From Neelides folsomi (taxonomy: Eukaryota; Arthropoda; Collembola; Neelipleona; Neelidae), in NCBI GenBank assembly GCA_034687125.1, contig JAQGBZ010000217.1, forward strand, positions 44,224-108,223: a stretch of DNA of 64,000 bases, in the 5' to 3' direction. Positions 30,172-41,732 of this stretch are shown in pieces. The position numbers and the translations under genes were made by a program. Numbering within the stretch: the first letter of the stretch is position 1; the number at the start of each line of letters is the position of its first letter. The notes beneath the pieces are model-generated. The model was not told the DNA's origin and did no database searches. It was given only the letters and a program-made list of their open reading frames with translations.

Positions 30172-32985
30172 AGTTGCATGTCCATAATCATCCAGATCAA
30201 AGGAATTTGCCACCACAGCGTGGAGACGATAGTTTGTTAAGCCAATGGCTTGAAGACTCTCACGCTGGACATGCTGGGCAAACTCGCCATTCTCGTGGAA
30301 GCCAAAGTAGTCAAAATCTCGAGGGAAGTTTACACGGGAATGAATCTTCCTCTTCAAGATCATCAACAGTTTGGACGGATTCGAGCATTTATACCCCTTC
30401 TGGGAAAGTGAAAAAACAGAGGAATTTCTCTGATTCCTGTTCTTACGGACCGCCACAGCTGAGAGGAATTGGAAGCCAGGAATCGATCCCGTGTGAATTT
30501 GGAGAATGCCAAAGTCAAAGTTTATCGCTGGGATCATCTTTGGATAATTTGCTACTTGTGGACTCTTCGAGCCCCAACTCAAGTCATAGGCTGAATGAAG
30601 ACGTATTTGAAGAGGAACCTCCGCAGATTCCTGCAAAATCGAGACATTTTCTGTTAGCTCAACAAGAACGAAGTCCTTCACCATATGATAATGTGGATGA
30701 TGTGCGGCACAGCTATACTTATAATATGGTCAGATATTTTTTACTTATTTTTTTAAATTAAAATGATGAGGAAAAAAATAAAAGATGATGAAGAAGAGGA
30801 AATAAAATATTAAGATATCGCCCATTATAATTTTTTTATTTATATTTAGGTTTACTCGGAATCAGGTCAAACGCTAGTTGATTTCGACAAGCCGCCTCCA
30901 ATTCCACCTAAAAAGAAGCATAGTCTTATTGCAGCATATGTAGAGTTTTTTGCTAACAATACTCAAACAACAGAAGGGAGCTTTCATCATCATCACTTTC
31001 AAAATCATAATTTCGTGTCAATGGGTGGGATGGAAGGACGGCCGAGACAAAGTTATTCTTATCATCATTTCGCCTCTTTCTCAGCTGGTTCTTCCTCCGT
31101 CTTCCCAGAAGAATCCTCCCCTGAAGAACTTCCCTATGCTCCACTCCACAATCCCCCACCGGCCCTCCCTCCGAAAAAGAAAAGAAGCGGAATTCGACAG
31201 TCCATCAGTGAAGTTGGTCACATGTCCAGTTTCCCTCCACATGACTTTCATTATCCAACTCAATCATCTCATTATTCTCATATTTCACCTTCGCCTTCGT
31301 CCCATGAAGAAACAAGTGTTGTTCCTATTTCAATTCCAACTCCTCCGCCAACCTTCCCGCCGAGTCCAACGCGTGAACCTTCCCCGCCCTCGCCACCGCC
31401 CATCGATGAAACAGAAATGGAACTGATGGTCCTTGACGTCAGCGCCGAACTTGTTATGACCGGAACTGGAGGAAAAGATGGGCCGGAAGTGAAAGGAGGA
31501 GATCCGTTGACTCTTTTAATTTACGCTGCCTCTCCGACCCTCACCGACCCGAAGTTTAAAGAAGTGTTCATCCTCACTTATAGGAATTTCTTAAGGCCTC
31601 TCGATGTCGTCGCTTTGCTCTGGCGGAGATTCGAGTACTTGGAAAAAAGAACAAGTGAGAGGAATAACGTGGTTCATTCAAGAGCAACTTTGGATCTCTA
31701 TGTTGATGTGGTCAATTCCCTCACTCCGATGGATCTCGATGATGAAATGATTGGGAAAGTGCGAGAATCAATTTATCATTTGGTCAATACTGGAGAATTG
31801 CTCGCAGCTCTCAAAGCGAGAAAAGGAATTATTGTGAAATATGAAGTGAGAACGAAACTTCTCAGCCCTAAACCAACGCCTGTTTCACTTGCCATTACTG
31901 TCGAGTAAGTATTATATTATTTTACATTAAATAACATTGTTTAATTAATTTATTAGATTGTTGTGCACTTCTCGAGTACAGTGAAATCATTTTAATTGTT
32001 AAAATATTTTTATAAAGGGCTCAGTCGCTTCTTCAATGGAGTGCTTCAAGTATCGCACAACAAATGACACTTTTGGATTCTGAACTCTTTCGTCAATTGG
32101 AACCAGCCGAGCTTCTCTTATGGGCAAGAGAACAACTCGAAGATGCTTGTCCGGCTCTAAATAATTTCACAGAGCATTTTAATAAAGTTTCTTACTGGTA
32201 AGTTGATTAAATTCCGCTCCAAACCAATCATTGGTGTTCAATATTTAATATTTGGTTCAATATTTAACAGGGCGAGATCAAGGGTTCTTCTTTGCGGGAA
32301 TTCCCGAGAGAGAAACCGGACGATGAAGAAGTTGATCGAAGTGATGCGAAAATTGCGCGAGTACGGGAATTTCAATTCTCTCCTTGCTGTTCTCGCTGCT
32401 TTGGATTCAGCTCCCATCCGACGACTTGGATTTTCTCGACGACTCACTGAGGCTCTCAAACCTCACGCTGCTCTCACTGACTCTTCAGGCTCATTTAGGA
32501 ATTATAGGCAGGCTCTTTCTGAGACAAAGACTCCTTGTATACCTTACATGTAAGTTGGCATTATTATTAATTAATTTAATCTTAATTTCAATAAATATCA
32601 TAGTAAATTTTAATTTCTTAATTTTGATTTTATAGTGGCCTTGTATTACAAGACTTGACATTTGTTCATATCGGAAATGCGGATTTCCTCCAGGATGGTA
32701 AAGTAAATTGGGTGAAACGCTGGCAGCAATGGCTTGTGCTCGAACCTATTAGAAGATTTCATTCTTGGTAATAACACCATTTAAATACGAACAATTAATA
32801 TTAACAATTTAATTAACAATCACCATTTAATATGAACAAGGATTATTAAATTTTTTCACCCTAGCCATTACAACTTTGTTCGCAACGAGTCGCTCCTCGC
32901 TTTCCTCAATAACTTTGATGAATCACTGAATGACGACGAGCTCTGGCAATTGTCGGAGTCGATCAAACCACGAGGAAAGAATTAA
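28812..32985 (+). CDS. C3G: C3G / RAPGEF1, Rap1 guanine-nucleotide exchange factor
   Basis: Nine exons: 28812-28854, 29149-29434, 29585-29747, 29832-30728, 30850-31904, 32018-32197, 32271-32549, 32636-32767 and 32865-32985. They close in phase to 1051 aa. C3G is recruited by Crk adaptors to tyrosine-kinase complexes and loads GTP on Rap1. The helical N-terminal region (about 60-170) matches the conserved N-terminus of human RAPGEF1. The middle is proline-rich with Crk-SH3-type sites: RPPLPPKLKH, PPPIPPKKKH and PPPALPPKKKRSG. It also has a glutamine tract at about residues 265-280. The Ras exchange motif (about 650-790) precedes the CDC25 domain (about 825-1045), which shows SIAQQMTLLDSELF, FTEHFNKVSYW, ALDSAPIRRL, GLVLQDLTFVHIGN and ELWQLSESIKPR. 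The N-terminal exon pair is assigned by phase and is the least certain. Two ATGs upstream in frame could extend the protein. Confidence 0.94.
30130..30176 (+). repeat. C3G: CAG/CAA microsatellite encoding polyglutamine
   Basis: A run of CAG and CAA codons inside C3G exon 4 encodes a nearly pure glutamine tract of about 15 residues, followed by a short His-rich stretch. Codon mixing (CAG with CAA) reduces slippage. The tract lies in the proline-rich linker outside the catalytic region and probably varies in length between individuals. Confidence 0.85.
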
Positions 32986-33573
32986 TTCATCTTATTTAGT
33001 AAATTTATTCTTGACGTAATATATGGTAATTTTGAAACCCGTGAAACCCTTCAACTAATGTCAATTGTCTATTTACGTACGTATTATATATAAGTATGAT
33101 AATTATCCTCATATGTAACAATACTTCTGTTTGTGTCTTTACATTAACGCTACAAATACAAACCATACCTATTACTCACAATAATGTGCTACAAGATGTA
33201 TCTCTCTATTTCAATTGTCTCAATTTATTACTACGCTTTATTACTTAAATTGTGTTATTTTTTTGTAATTATTTGTATTTTTAATCCTTTTGGAATTATG
33301 TATTTACTCATTATCTTAAGATGAAAGTAGATTCGAATAATTTTCTAAAGATTTCTAGATTTATTTTCCTAGAATGGGTAAATTGATGTCGATGTTAGTT
33401 ATATTTTTTGTCGCCTGAAAATATAACATAACATAAAGTATTTAAGATTTTTCAGTATTTACTGTTGTGGCTAGTTTAACTTACTAAGAAAGGACAAGGA
33501 TTTAACAAAATTAATAAACCTTTTAAGTTTTTTTAGATTTAACGGAATGTGTTTTTGTAATTGAGTACATATA

Positions 33574-33867
33574 CCAGGTGAGTACAAAGAGTTGGCAAGT
33601 TTAGAAAAGTTTAATTATTTGAATTTAATTCCATTTAATTGTATATTATATATTTGATTATGACTTTATATTATAATATTAGTATATATATATATATATA
33701 TAGTATAAAGTGATTGTAATTATGATTGTTTTCATTCATTCTGTTGTTCTGTGCATAAAATTTTTCTTCAACGATGAAAATCTTATCCGTGAAAAGCACT
33801 TTGTACTGCGAAAGTAATCGAGAAATACAAAAATTTACTCCGACGCCTACTCTTTGTATTTATCTGG
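33574..33867. mobile_element. 294-bp MITE with TA target duplication
   Basis: The left end starts CCAGGTGAGTACAAAGAGTT; the right end in reverse complement starts CCAGATAAATACAAAGAGTA. They agree at roughly 80-85 percent over about 24 bases. TA flanks the element at 33572-33573 and 33868-33869. There is no coding capacity. This fits a non-autonomous Tc1/mariner-type element, older than the MITE at 15533. Confidence 0.7.
33683..33703. repeat. TA dinucleotide microsatellite
   Basis: About ten tandem TA units within the MITE at 33574-33867. It is simple sequence with no other signal. Confidence 0.8.
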
Positions 33868-36038
33868 TATACTTTAATTAGAATAGTATTGAATTTGCAT
33901 GATTTAAAAGATGATGTTTTGATTTTTAATTTAAAAGTATTTTGATTGTTTAATTTTATTAAGATTTTATTTAAGTATGATAATTTTAAAACTTCTAAAT
34001 TAACGTGGATATTAAGTACTTAAAGCTTTTTCGTGTGCAATGTGCTACGCAATAATGAGAATATTTAGGGTAATTCAATGAGCCAGACCTTAAAAATATA
34101 ACATGAACAAAAATGCAATCATAAAAAAGCCAATTTGAAATATACGATATTTTTAGACTACTTAAGCCTACAATTGTCACAAACTGCGACTTATACGAAG
34201 TTCAATTTTTCGAAAAATTCTAAAATAATGCAATTAACTTCAGACTGAAAGGCTGAAGGGATAAAAACTTATAGTTTAATTTTACCATTTTGAATAACTA
34301 TCATATAACTAAATGAAAAGTCAATATAAATAATACGAAACCAAACATATTCAAAACTTTAACTACATAAATAATATTTAACTACATAATTAAATACGAT
34401 AGGCTGACACATAAACTAAACAATGCAAGTTTTATTTTTACAAAACGGATTCAAAATTATTAAGAATTTTAAAGAGTATCAAGTTACCATTTTCTAATAA
34501 GCTTTTAAAAATTAGAACAAATTTTAGCGACTTTCAAAAGATTCCAATGAAGATTATTCCACTTTCAGCAAATTTCATACTTTTCCATTTTCCTAAAAAA
34601 ACATTTACCTACTAATAATGCAAAGTACTTAATTAGATATAAGAATTTCAGTTTGATGCTTGTAATTTATTCGTTTATTAAAAGTATTACTAATCTGTAT
34701 TACATTATGAAATATTATTTTAATTAATTGTAATATAGTTTTTTATTAGGGTTAAACTTTGGTTGTAGTATCTGTAGATTTCATAGGTGGTTTATTGTAA
34801 AATATTTGAGATGATTTGAAAACACTGTTGGTGTTAGCTAAACGCAAGATATTAGTATTACTAATTGTTACTAATTTAACAATTGATTAATCTTCCTAAT
34901 ACAAGAAACGATGTTGTGTACCATTTATTGTGCAAAGAGCATATATTACAAATTATACTATAGAACTGAACCGCTTTTATCGCGAATTGCTTTAAGCTAT
35001 GTATATGATGATATATGATAATTGAGCGGTGTAATTTACATTTATGAACCATGTATCCTAATTATGCCTCTAATGTTTCCAGAAGTAAACTGGACATAAA
35101 ATGTTGTTCTATAACTCTTAAAGGTTTTCCTATCTCCATTTTTGATGTATGTACCTAACCAATTTTTATTACCATTTACTTGACTAACCAATCTCATTTA
35201 TTTTGAAGTCAACATAAATATACCCGATAAACGAAATACAAATTAAAATTCATTCGTGTTTAAAAATCTTCTTTTACCATTATAATACACTTTATTGCAT
35301 ATTTATTTATTTAATAATTGCATACTCACACCTAAGGCATATTCATCTCATCTTCTTTAACTTTGCTCACTTTTAATCAATGTAAAGATAGATCGACAAG
35401 AATAAAAATATTAAATTATTTCTAATTATGCATATACAGGTAGTGCATGAGGGCAAAGTCGTTACCTTTTTAGTATTTAGAGAGAGTCGAAGCGAGCTAA
35501 TTGTGAGTTAGAGGATACCTATTCATATTTGCATAAACAGAAATATGATGCTCATGCTTATGAAAGGTAAAGGTATCATTTGAATTTTTGCATAGTCGCT
35601 GACTGAAAGTGGGTGAGTAAGTGAGAGTGAGTAGAAATGCATTATACGAGTATACATACATAGTAAGTAGTATAGTATATGCAAAATCATCGAAAGAGCA
35701 AGAGCGCAGTTTTCGCCCACACTTCCACGTGGTTCCTTATCATTTAAGGTTATTCAGGGACTCGCTATTTACTTTTATAGTCAATCCCTTTTGATTTAAT
35801 AGCCCGTGGTTCAAAGCTGATAACCTCCTTTATTATCAAATCTCTAATATTAATAAGGTAAAGTGGCTCACAAATTCATTTATAGTAATTTGCATTCGCA
35901 TGCATTTATACATAATTTAATAGTCTTATTGAACATACTTGCATCATGCTGTAAATATATTTTGTCTCTTAATTATTCAATACATCTTGTATTAAATCAC
36001 AATGTTGACATTTAAAAGGGAAAGGGGCAGCTTTTGGC

Positions 36039-37194
36039 ATGGAATTCAAACCCAAAAATGAAGCAATTCGAACCACTGTTGAATCATATTTCTTGAATCA
36101 GAATAAACCAAAATGCAAATGCAAAGGTTTAATAGCCTCAAGTCTCGCGTTTTTACGTTGGAGTCCTCGGAGATGTCCGGAATGCAAATACCAAGACTTA
36201 AAGAAATCCCCGAGTTCTGAGCAGCTTGAAGAATTCAACACCATTGAATTTGACATAGAGAAATTGTTGCTTCAGACAGAGGTCATGAGTCTGCGAGCCA
36301 AAATTGCAACTCTCGAAATTGAGCTTGAAATGGAGAAATCAAAGCTGAAGGAAGCCAACAAAAGGCATGAGGGAGAAATTGAGGATTTGGTGGAAACGGC
36401 ATCTTCGGAATTTTACGAGTTTCGTTTAGTGCAAGAGAGACTTCTTGATCAAATCATTCGAGAAATCCTCTTGAACCTTGGAGAAAAAGTAACGAGTTGG
36501 AAAAAGGAATATGAGATTGAAAGCTCATCGGATCCAAAGACCCCAGAAAAGAATAAACTTGTGGCATTTTCACTGCTCGAATCATTTCATGGTTAGATCT
36601 TACAATTTAACGTTAGAATACAATACATATCCTATATTAATGATTTACTCAATATATATGTACATAACTTCTTGCAATAACTTTTAAAATCTTTTATAGG
36701 TTTAGAAAATGGAACGATAAAAGCTGTAGTCGTGGTTGGAATTGTCATCTTGGCCGTTATTTTCCCAAGATTTTTAATTAGTTGGAATTTTATTGAATGG
36801 GGTAAGTAAAATATCCTACTGATAAATAGCACATACTCATATATAGGTATAGAAAAGTATAGGAAAATATAATACAAGACAGTTTAGACCAAAATTAATA
36901 TAACGTTAGAGTACATAAGAAAAAATAAAGGGATGTTTCATTAATCAGTTATATATTTTTATATCTATTCCAGCATGGCCAAGATTGCTCATTTTTGCAA
37001 GAGGAATTGATAACGTGGGTATTCTTAATTGGGTAATGAAATTTGCAGACTCTACAGATTACAAAAATTTTGTCAAAGCATGGGAGAATGGCGAACCATT
37101 GACACCGAAAGTCATCGATATGTTCAACTCCGAAACTGTAGCGTTTGTCATTACAAACTTTGCAGCATTTTTGTTAAAGTCCAAGAGAAAGTAA
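36039..37194 (+). CDS. Unrecognised protein: four-cysteine cluster, coiled coil, membrane segment
   Basis: Three exons, 36039-36591, 36700-36801 and 36974-37194, close in phase to 291 aa. Near the N-terminus Cys26, Cys28, Cys46 and Cys49 (CKCKG and RRCPECK) are spaced like a small zinc-binding site. Residues about 68-155 form a heptad-like, Glu/Lys/Leu-rich coiled coil. A hydrophobic run at about 191-212 (IKAVVVVGIVILAVIFPRFL) looks like a transmembrane helix. The last 75 residues (from AWPRLLIFARG) include a second short hydrophobic patch and end KSKRK. I do not recognise the family. A membrane-anchored, self-associating adaptor is a guess from layout only. All three junctions are standard and in phase, which argues for a real gene. 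Confidence 0.62.
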
Positions 37195-38133
37195 TTCGAG
37201 ACAATTTAATATTTATGAGATTTTGCAATATTGTAAATGATACAAAAACTGATAAACATAATCGGTATTAAATAATAGGATTTATTTTTCTAAATACCAA
37301 TATAACAAAATATGTGCTGTCATGTATTACTAATTCATAAGTATCATAAGTTCATAAATGTATAATTTAATTAATTTTATTTACTATTTTAAGCTTTTTA
37401 AAACTAATTTTATGTTAGGTTAGTTTAGGTCAACCTAACCAAACCATTACAATTTATTTATTATAAGACAAGTCCAATTTATCTTGCCAATATGCCAATC
37501 TTGCCAATACTGTGCATAATGACTTTGTATTAATTACATTAACTATACTGTATATTTTAATTATAACTTTAATCATGTTAAAGGTGCAATATTTATATTA
37601 TTTTTGCTGATTCCAATTGACTTATGATTTAAATAATCATATTTTTAAATATATAAATATAAATACACTGTATAAGAATAAATTTTAAAGATCAACAACC
37701 TTATGTTTATGACCTAAAAAGTATGATGTTCGTAAATAATTATAAATAAATGAGTTTAATTACATGGGGGTAATTATGGGGACACTATTAACTTCTTAAT
37801 TATGAATTAAAAACTAATTCACATATACTTTGTAACAATTACGAGATCTTCATACGGATCTAATTAATAATGATTTTAATTAAATGCAATCAATATACGT
37901 AATGAATATTACAACACTAAATCGTGCTCAAAACGTTATTTAAAATTTAAATTTACCGCATTTTCTTTAGCATACACAACAAGACTTTTCTTTCTCTTTT
38001 ACTTTCTCTTTGGGTTTTTTGTAGGCTGAGCGATAAAGTGGAAGATTAATTTTTTGCCAATTAAAATCTTTATTTTAAAAAATTAAATAAAATCAATAAA
38101 CTCATAATTTAATTAACCTTCTACCTTTGAAAA
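37195..38133. other. Intergenic, nothing recognised
   Basis: About 940 bp of very AT-rich DNA between two plus-strand genes. A small imperfect hairpin built on TTAGGTTAG and its complement lies near 37417-37446. It is too short to call an element. No reading frame is supported. Confidence 0.35.
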
Positions 38134-40009
38134 ATGAAGATTTGGACAGATGTTAAAGGGGATTTCCAGTCAGTATATACAAATCTTGAATTTGAGCTAT
38201 TCGTTCTATTTTCTTTTATCCAAATTACAATTTTTTCATGTTGCATTTTGAAAAAGCAAACACGTAAGTTCACAACTTTGCATCAGAAATATGAATAAAG
38301 ATAAAGGAACCAAACATTATAAACATATTTAATTTGTATCATCTTTTGTATAAGGATTCATTAACGTAATTTTTGGAAACAGATCTCACAGTAATTTGTG
38401 GCTTGCTAAGTTTTCCAGTCAAAATTTCGACTTGTATATGGACATTGTGTTTTTCTGCATATTGTTCCCAAATTAAGTTTCTTAAGATTTATGAAATTGA
38501 CATTTCAAATACTCAGCTTGAAATCACTTGGGTTATACTTAAATATTCCGGACATGGAAAAATCGAGTAAGTCAGCATATTACAAAAATAGTATATTAGA
38601 GTATATATTTAATACAATTAAAACAATCCATATAATAGTTACATTTAGTAAAATATTTTGTGTCGTACAATAAAGAGGAAATAGAAAAATATATTGTATA
38701 CCTACAATCATTTTTGTTCACCCTAGACCTTTGACGATTTTTCGTCTTTTCTATTCCTTTTTCTTCACTTATCTTGGACTACCCAATTTCTTCGTTGAGG
38801 TAATATAATTAAATGCAAAACTACAAAATGCTTACATAATGTTTGTTTTATACATCCATAAATATTTTTTCAATTATTGCAGGCATTGTGGATTTTATTT
38901 CGACTCAAAGACCTTGTATTCCTCTTTATGGTTGTCGAAGTGTTTATGCTTAAAATTCAATTTGTCCAAGATATCGTGAAGGTTTTGAAAGAGAGACTTT
39001 TCATGAGTAAGAACAGAATACACTTAAAAATTATTAAATCCTCATTCATCATGATTCATTCAAGCAATCCAAATAATCCAAATGATAATATGATAGTTGA
39101 TACAAAATAATTAATTTATTATTTAGCTGTTTTAACTTCGAATGCTACTAAAAGTTTTCTTCGCCTAATCGGCTTTCAAGAAACATTACAGCCACCAATT
39201 TATGATACAACCGTTTTAGAGGAAGATTCTTTAGCTACAGTGATCAATGAAATCCATCAAGTAAACTAACTAATTCTAATTAGAGTTGTAATTTGTTTTG
39301 TTGTATCACTCTATACATATATTGCCCATATGATATGCGTATTCCTACATAATTTAAATGCATTTAATTAATATTGACTTTAATATTATTAAATTAGCTT
39401 GAACTCGATATGGGTGGAGTCAATTCAATTCATAATATTAATAATCGAAGTTTCAACAGAGGTAAATAACAAAATATACTATATCTTTTTTTAGTATTTA
39501 TTGGTTAATATGACATACAATTAGTAATTTGTTACAACGTCAAAACTCTTTTTGATCCAGTTAGAAGACGTCTAGGATTATATACAAGGTCAAGAATTAG
39601 GACAAATGTTGAAACATTCGGGAATCCTTATGAAATTCAAACAACTGCAATAGGAAGAACTAGATTTACTCAATGTTTGGCTAATGTCACTAACCACAAA
39701 ATCGTCAAAAGCGATGGAGGTAATTTAAAGTTTGATACCTTTTTAAATAATAATGTGTAAAATTAACTAAATGTAAGACAAATTTTCAGAGGCAGAATGT
39801 GCAATTTGCTTAGATAGTTTCACAATTGGCGAGAATTCCTTTAAGATCCAAAAATGTTCTCATTTGTTTCATCCGAGTTGCATATTGCAATGGCTCAAAA
39901 TGGTATGAAATTAACTTTTTATTTTATCTTACTGCTTGGGCTTATTTCTTGGAATTTTTCTTAGCAATCAACTTGTCCATTGTGCAGATGCGATATAACT
40001 CGAAACTAA
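38134..40009 (+). CDS. Multi-pass membrane RING-H2 E3 ubiquitin ligase
   Basis: Nine small exons join in phase to 341 aa: 38134-38263, 38383-38566, 38727-38799, 38883-39006, 39127-39260, 39398-39461, 39561-39719, 39790-39902 and 39965-40009. Four hydrophobic segments at about residues 20-39, 45-67, 107-128 and 130-152 suggest a membrane-embedded N-terminal half. A basic, hydrophilic stretch (about 240-288) follows. The C-terminus is a complete RING-H2 finger with Cys293, Cys296, Cys312, His314, His317, Cys320, Cys331 and Cys334, with the typical CPLC ending. RING-H2 proteins bind an E2 and pass ubiquitin to substrates; a membrane-spanning one probably works at the ER, Golgi or endosome. I cannot match it to a named orthologue. 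AATAAA is at 40145-40150. It is convergent with TRAPPC1. Confidence 0.8.
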
Positions 40010-40344
40010 TTTCAAGCTTCTGCAACAGCTTACAAAATGCTTATTAATTTTTAGAAGATAATTACCATGCTTTGCATGAATAACTATACAGCAGATGATT
40101 CTCAAATAACAATTTTCTTTCAATTTATTTACGAAATGGAAAGAAATAAAATTTTAAATCTATATTAAAATCAAAATAATTTTTGAGTAATTTTTTTAAA
40201 ACTATATTGATCTAAATGTAAATAAGTTAGTTTTAATTAACTTATTAGTTAAAGCTGGCATATTCTCTTAAGTGCATGCCCAATTTTGATATTTTAAATA
40301 TAAAATTGTAGGCTAAAATATTTAACAATAAATCCTTATGTTTA

Positions 40345-41732
40345 TTATTTAAAGTAAATTGAGCTCCGACAAATCTCATCAACTTTACTTTGGAATAGCT
40401 CGCTCTGAATGTAGTCTTGTTGGATCATTGGGTTCTTCATGACATATTCGACATATGCCTAACAAAAATAATTCAATTATTAACAATCCAATGTATAGTA
40501 ATCTGTTATCTTGATCATGCTAGTTAAGTTGTAAGAATATTTTTTAAGTTATTTTTTAAAGCAGTAGGATAGTAATAGGTAATTAACAGGGCTGTGAAGT
40601 TTAGATATGAAAATCGAGAAAATATGTATGTAAATATGTATGAAAAATGAGAAAATAGATTTTTCGAGAATTTTAGCAGTTTATATCAATTATACATGTT
40701 TTTGAGACAATTCATAATGGCAAACAACCCACATCTCTAAGTTTTCAGTAGTAAAAGACATTCGATTTCGAGCTAGAACAGATTTATGAATAGAGAAACT
40801 CAACATCGACAGATGTTAATAGGGCAAACTTAAAATGGCAAATATGATTCGGATCAGACAAATTACATTAGGAATCAACTCCAGACAATATTTTAGAATA
40901 TTTGCGTATTATTTCCAAATCAGAATTCTTTTGAAAAACCATATTAAATTTCTCCAATACAGCAAATCCAAAGGCAAAATATGACATGAAGCAGATAGTT
41001 TTCAAATTTTTACATAAAGTGAGCATCATCAGAGAGAAAAAGTAGAAATCGATCACTTTTTGTTTTTGAGAACATCAAATATTACATATAAATTAATATT
41101 TATTATAATTCTTCTATAATTTAATTAAATAAACTATATATCATTTCTAAAAGTTGGAAAATATGTATGAATACATATTTTTATGTGCGAATATGTACGA
41201 ATATGTATGAATATGTAAAATATGTACAGATTCCTAAATATGTATGAAAAACTAGGTCTTTGAGGCATAGAACGTGTACAGCCAAAACCTTCGCCTTCAA
41301 TTTTAAGGAATAAAAAATATGTATGCACCTAAACTTCACAGCCCTGGTAATTAAATTAAACTTACATCTTTGTAAATGGATTTAATTAAATCGAAGGTCT
41401 GAGTGTTGCCGGTGTTGAGATCAGTGTTAAGGATGATCTTGACCTTGCTTGGACTCTCCCAATAATTGAGCTTGTACTTGCTTGTTTTAAAGTTGAATGA
41501 ATTTTCCTTCATGTCCAAAGGAGAGATTTTATCCAAAAATGAGCGAAGAGAGAAAAGCATTCCGTATACCAATTTCCCCTCCTGTCAAAGTAAAATTAAT
41601 TAATATCTGCAACAATTAATTAGTCCCACTTACTTCTTCTCGACTCATCGTTCTCGCTTTCTTTCGGTTCCATTCTGAATAATAAACCAACGTTCCTTTT
41701 CGATCAAAAATGTACAAATTATGGATTGTCAT
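40345..41732 (-). CDS. TRAPPC1: Trafficking protein particle complex subunit 1 (Bet5)
   Basis: Three exons on the minus strand, 41634-41732, 41366-41581 and 40345-40458, give 142 aa (human 145). TRAPPC1 is a longin-like core subunit of the TRAPP complexes, which tether ER-to-Golgi vesicles and act as exchange factor for Rab1. Matches to the human protein include [64 protein letters not shown] and, in the last exon, [10 protein letters not shown]. The stop codon overlaps a polyadenylation signal (AATAAA on the minus strand, 40341-40346), so the 3' UTR is probably very short. Intron 2 (40459-41365) has been enlarged by a hAT element. The start is the first ATG and fits the family exactly. Confidence 0.94.
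40587..41346 (-). mobile_element. 760-bp non-autonomous hAT element in TRAPPC1 intron 2
   Basis: Perfect 18-bp terminal inverted repeats CAGGGCTGTGAAGTTTAG occur at 40587-40604 and inverted at 41329-41346. They are flanked by an exact 8-bp target duplication GTAATTAA (40579-40586 and 41347-41354). The CAGGG ends and 8-bp duplication are diagnostic of the hAT superfamily. On the minus strand a 62-codon relic (ending 40868) contains [20 protein letters not shown], reminiscent of the hAT transposase region before the dimerisation domain. Repeated AATATGTATG motifs lie just inside both ends, possible transposase-binding sites. Most of the transposase is gone. Confidence 0.88.

Larger units (their letters stand above)
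32986..36038. other. Intergenic between C3G and the cysteine/coiled-coil gene
   Basis: About 3 kb of AT-rich DNA. It contains the C3G 3' flank, the MITE at 33574-33867 with a TA microsatellite inside it, and a slightly GC-richer patch near 35430-35760. Short open frames occur on both strands but none has splice context or a recognisable domain. Confidence 0.4.

Noticed and set aside
30118-30684. 188-codon minus-strand frame in C3G
   Set aside because: It lies entirely opposite C3G exon 4, and its valine-rich run is the antisense of the glutamine tract.
37417-37446. TTAGG-like units as an interstitial arthropod telomere repeat
   Set aside because: Only two adjacent units are seen, with an inverted copy beside them; too short to separate from chance.
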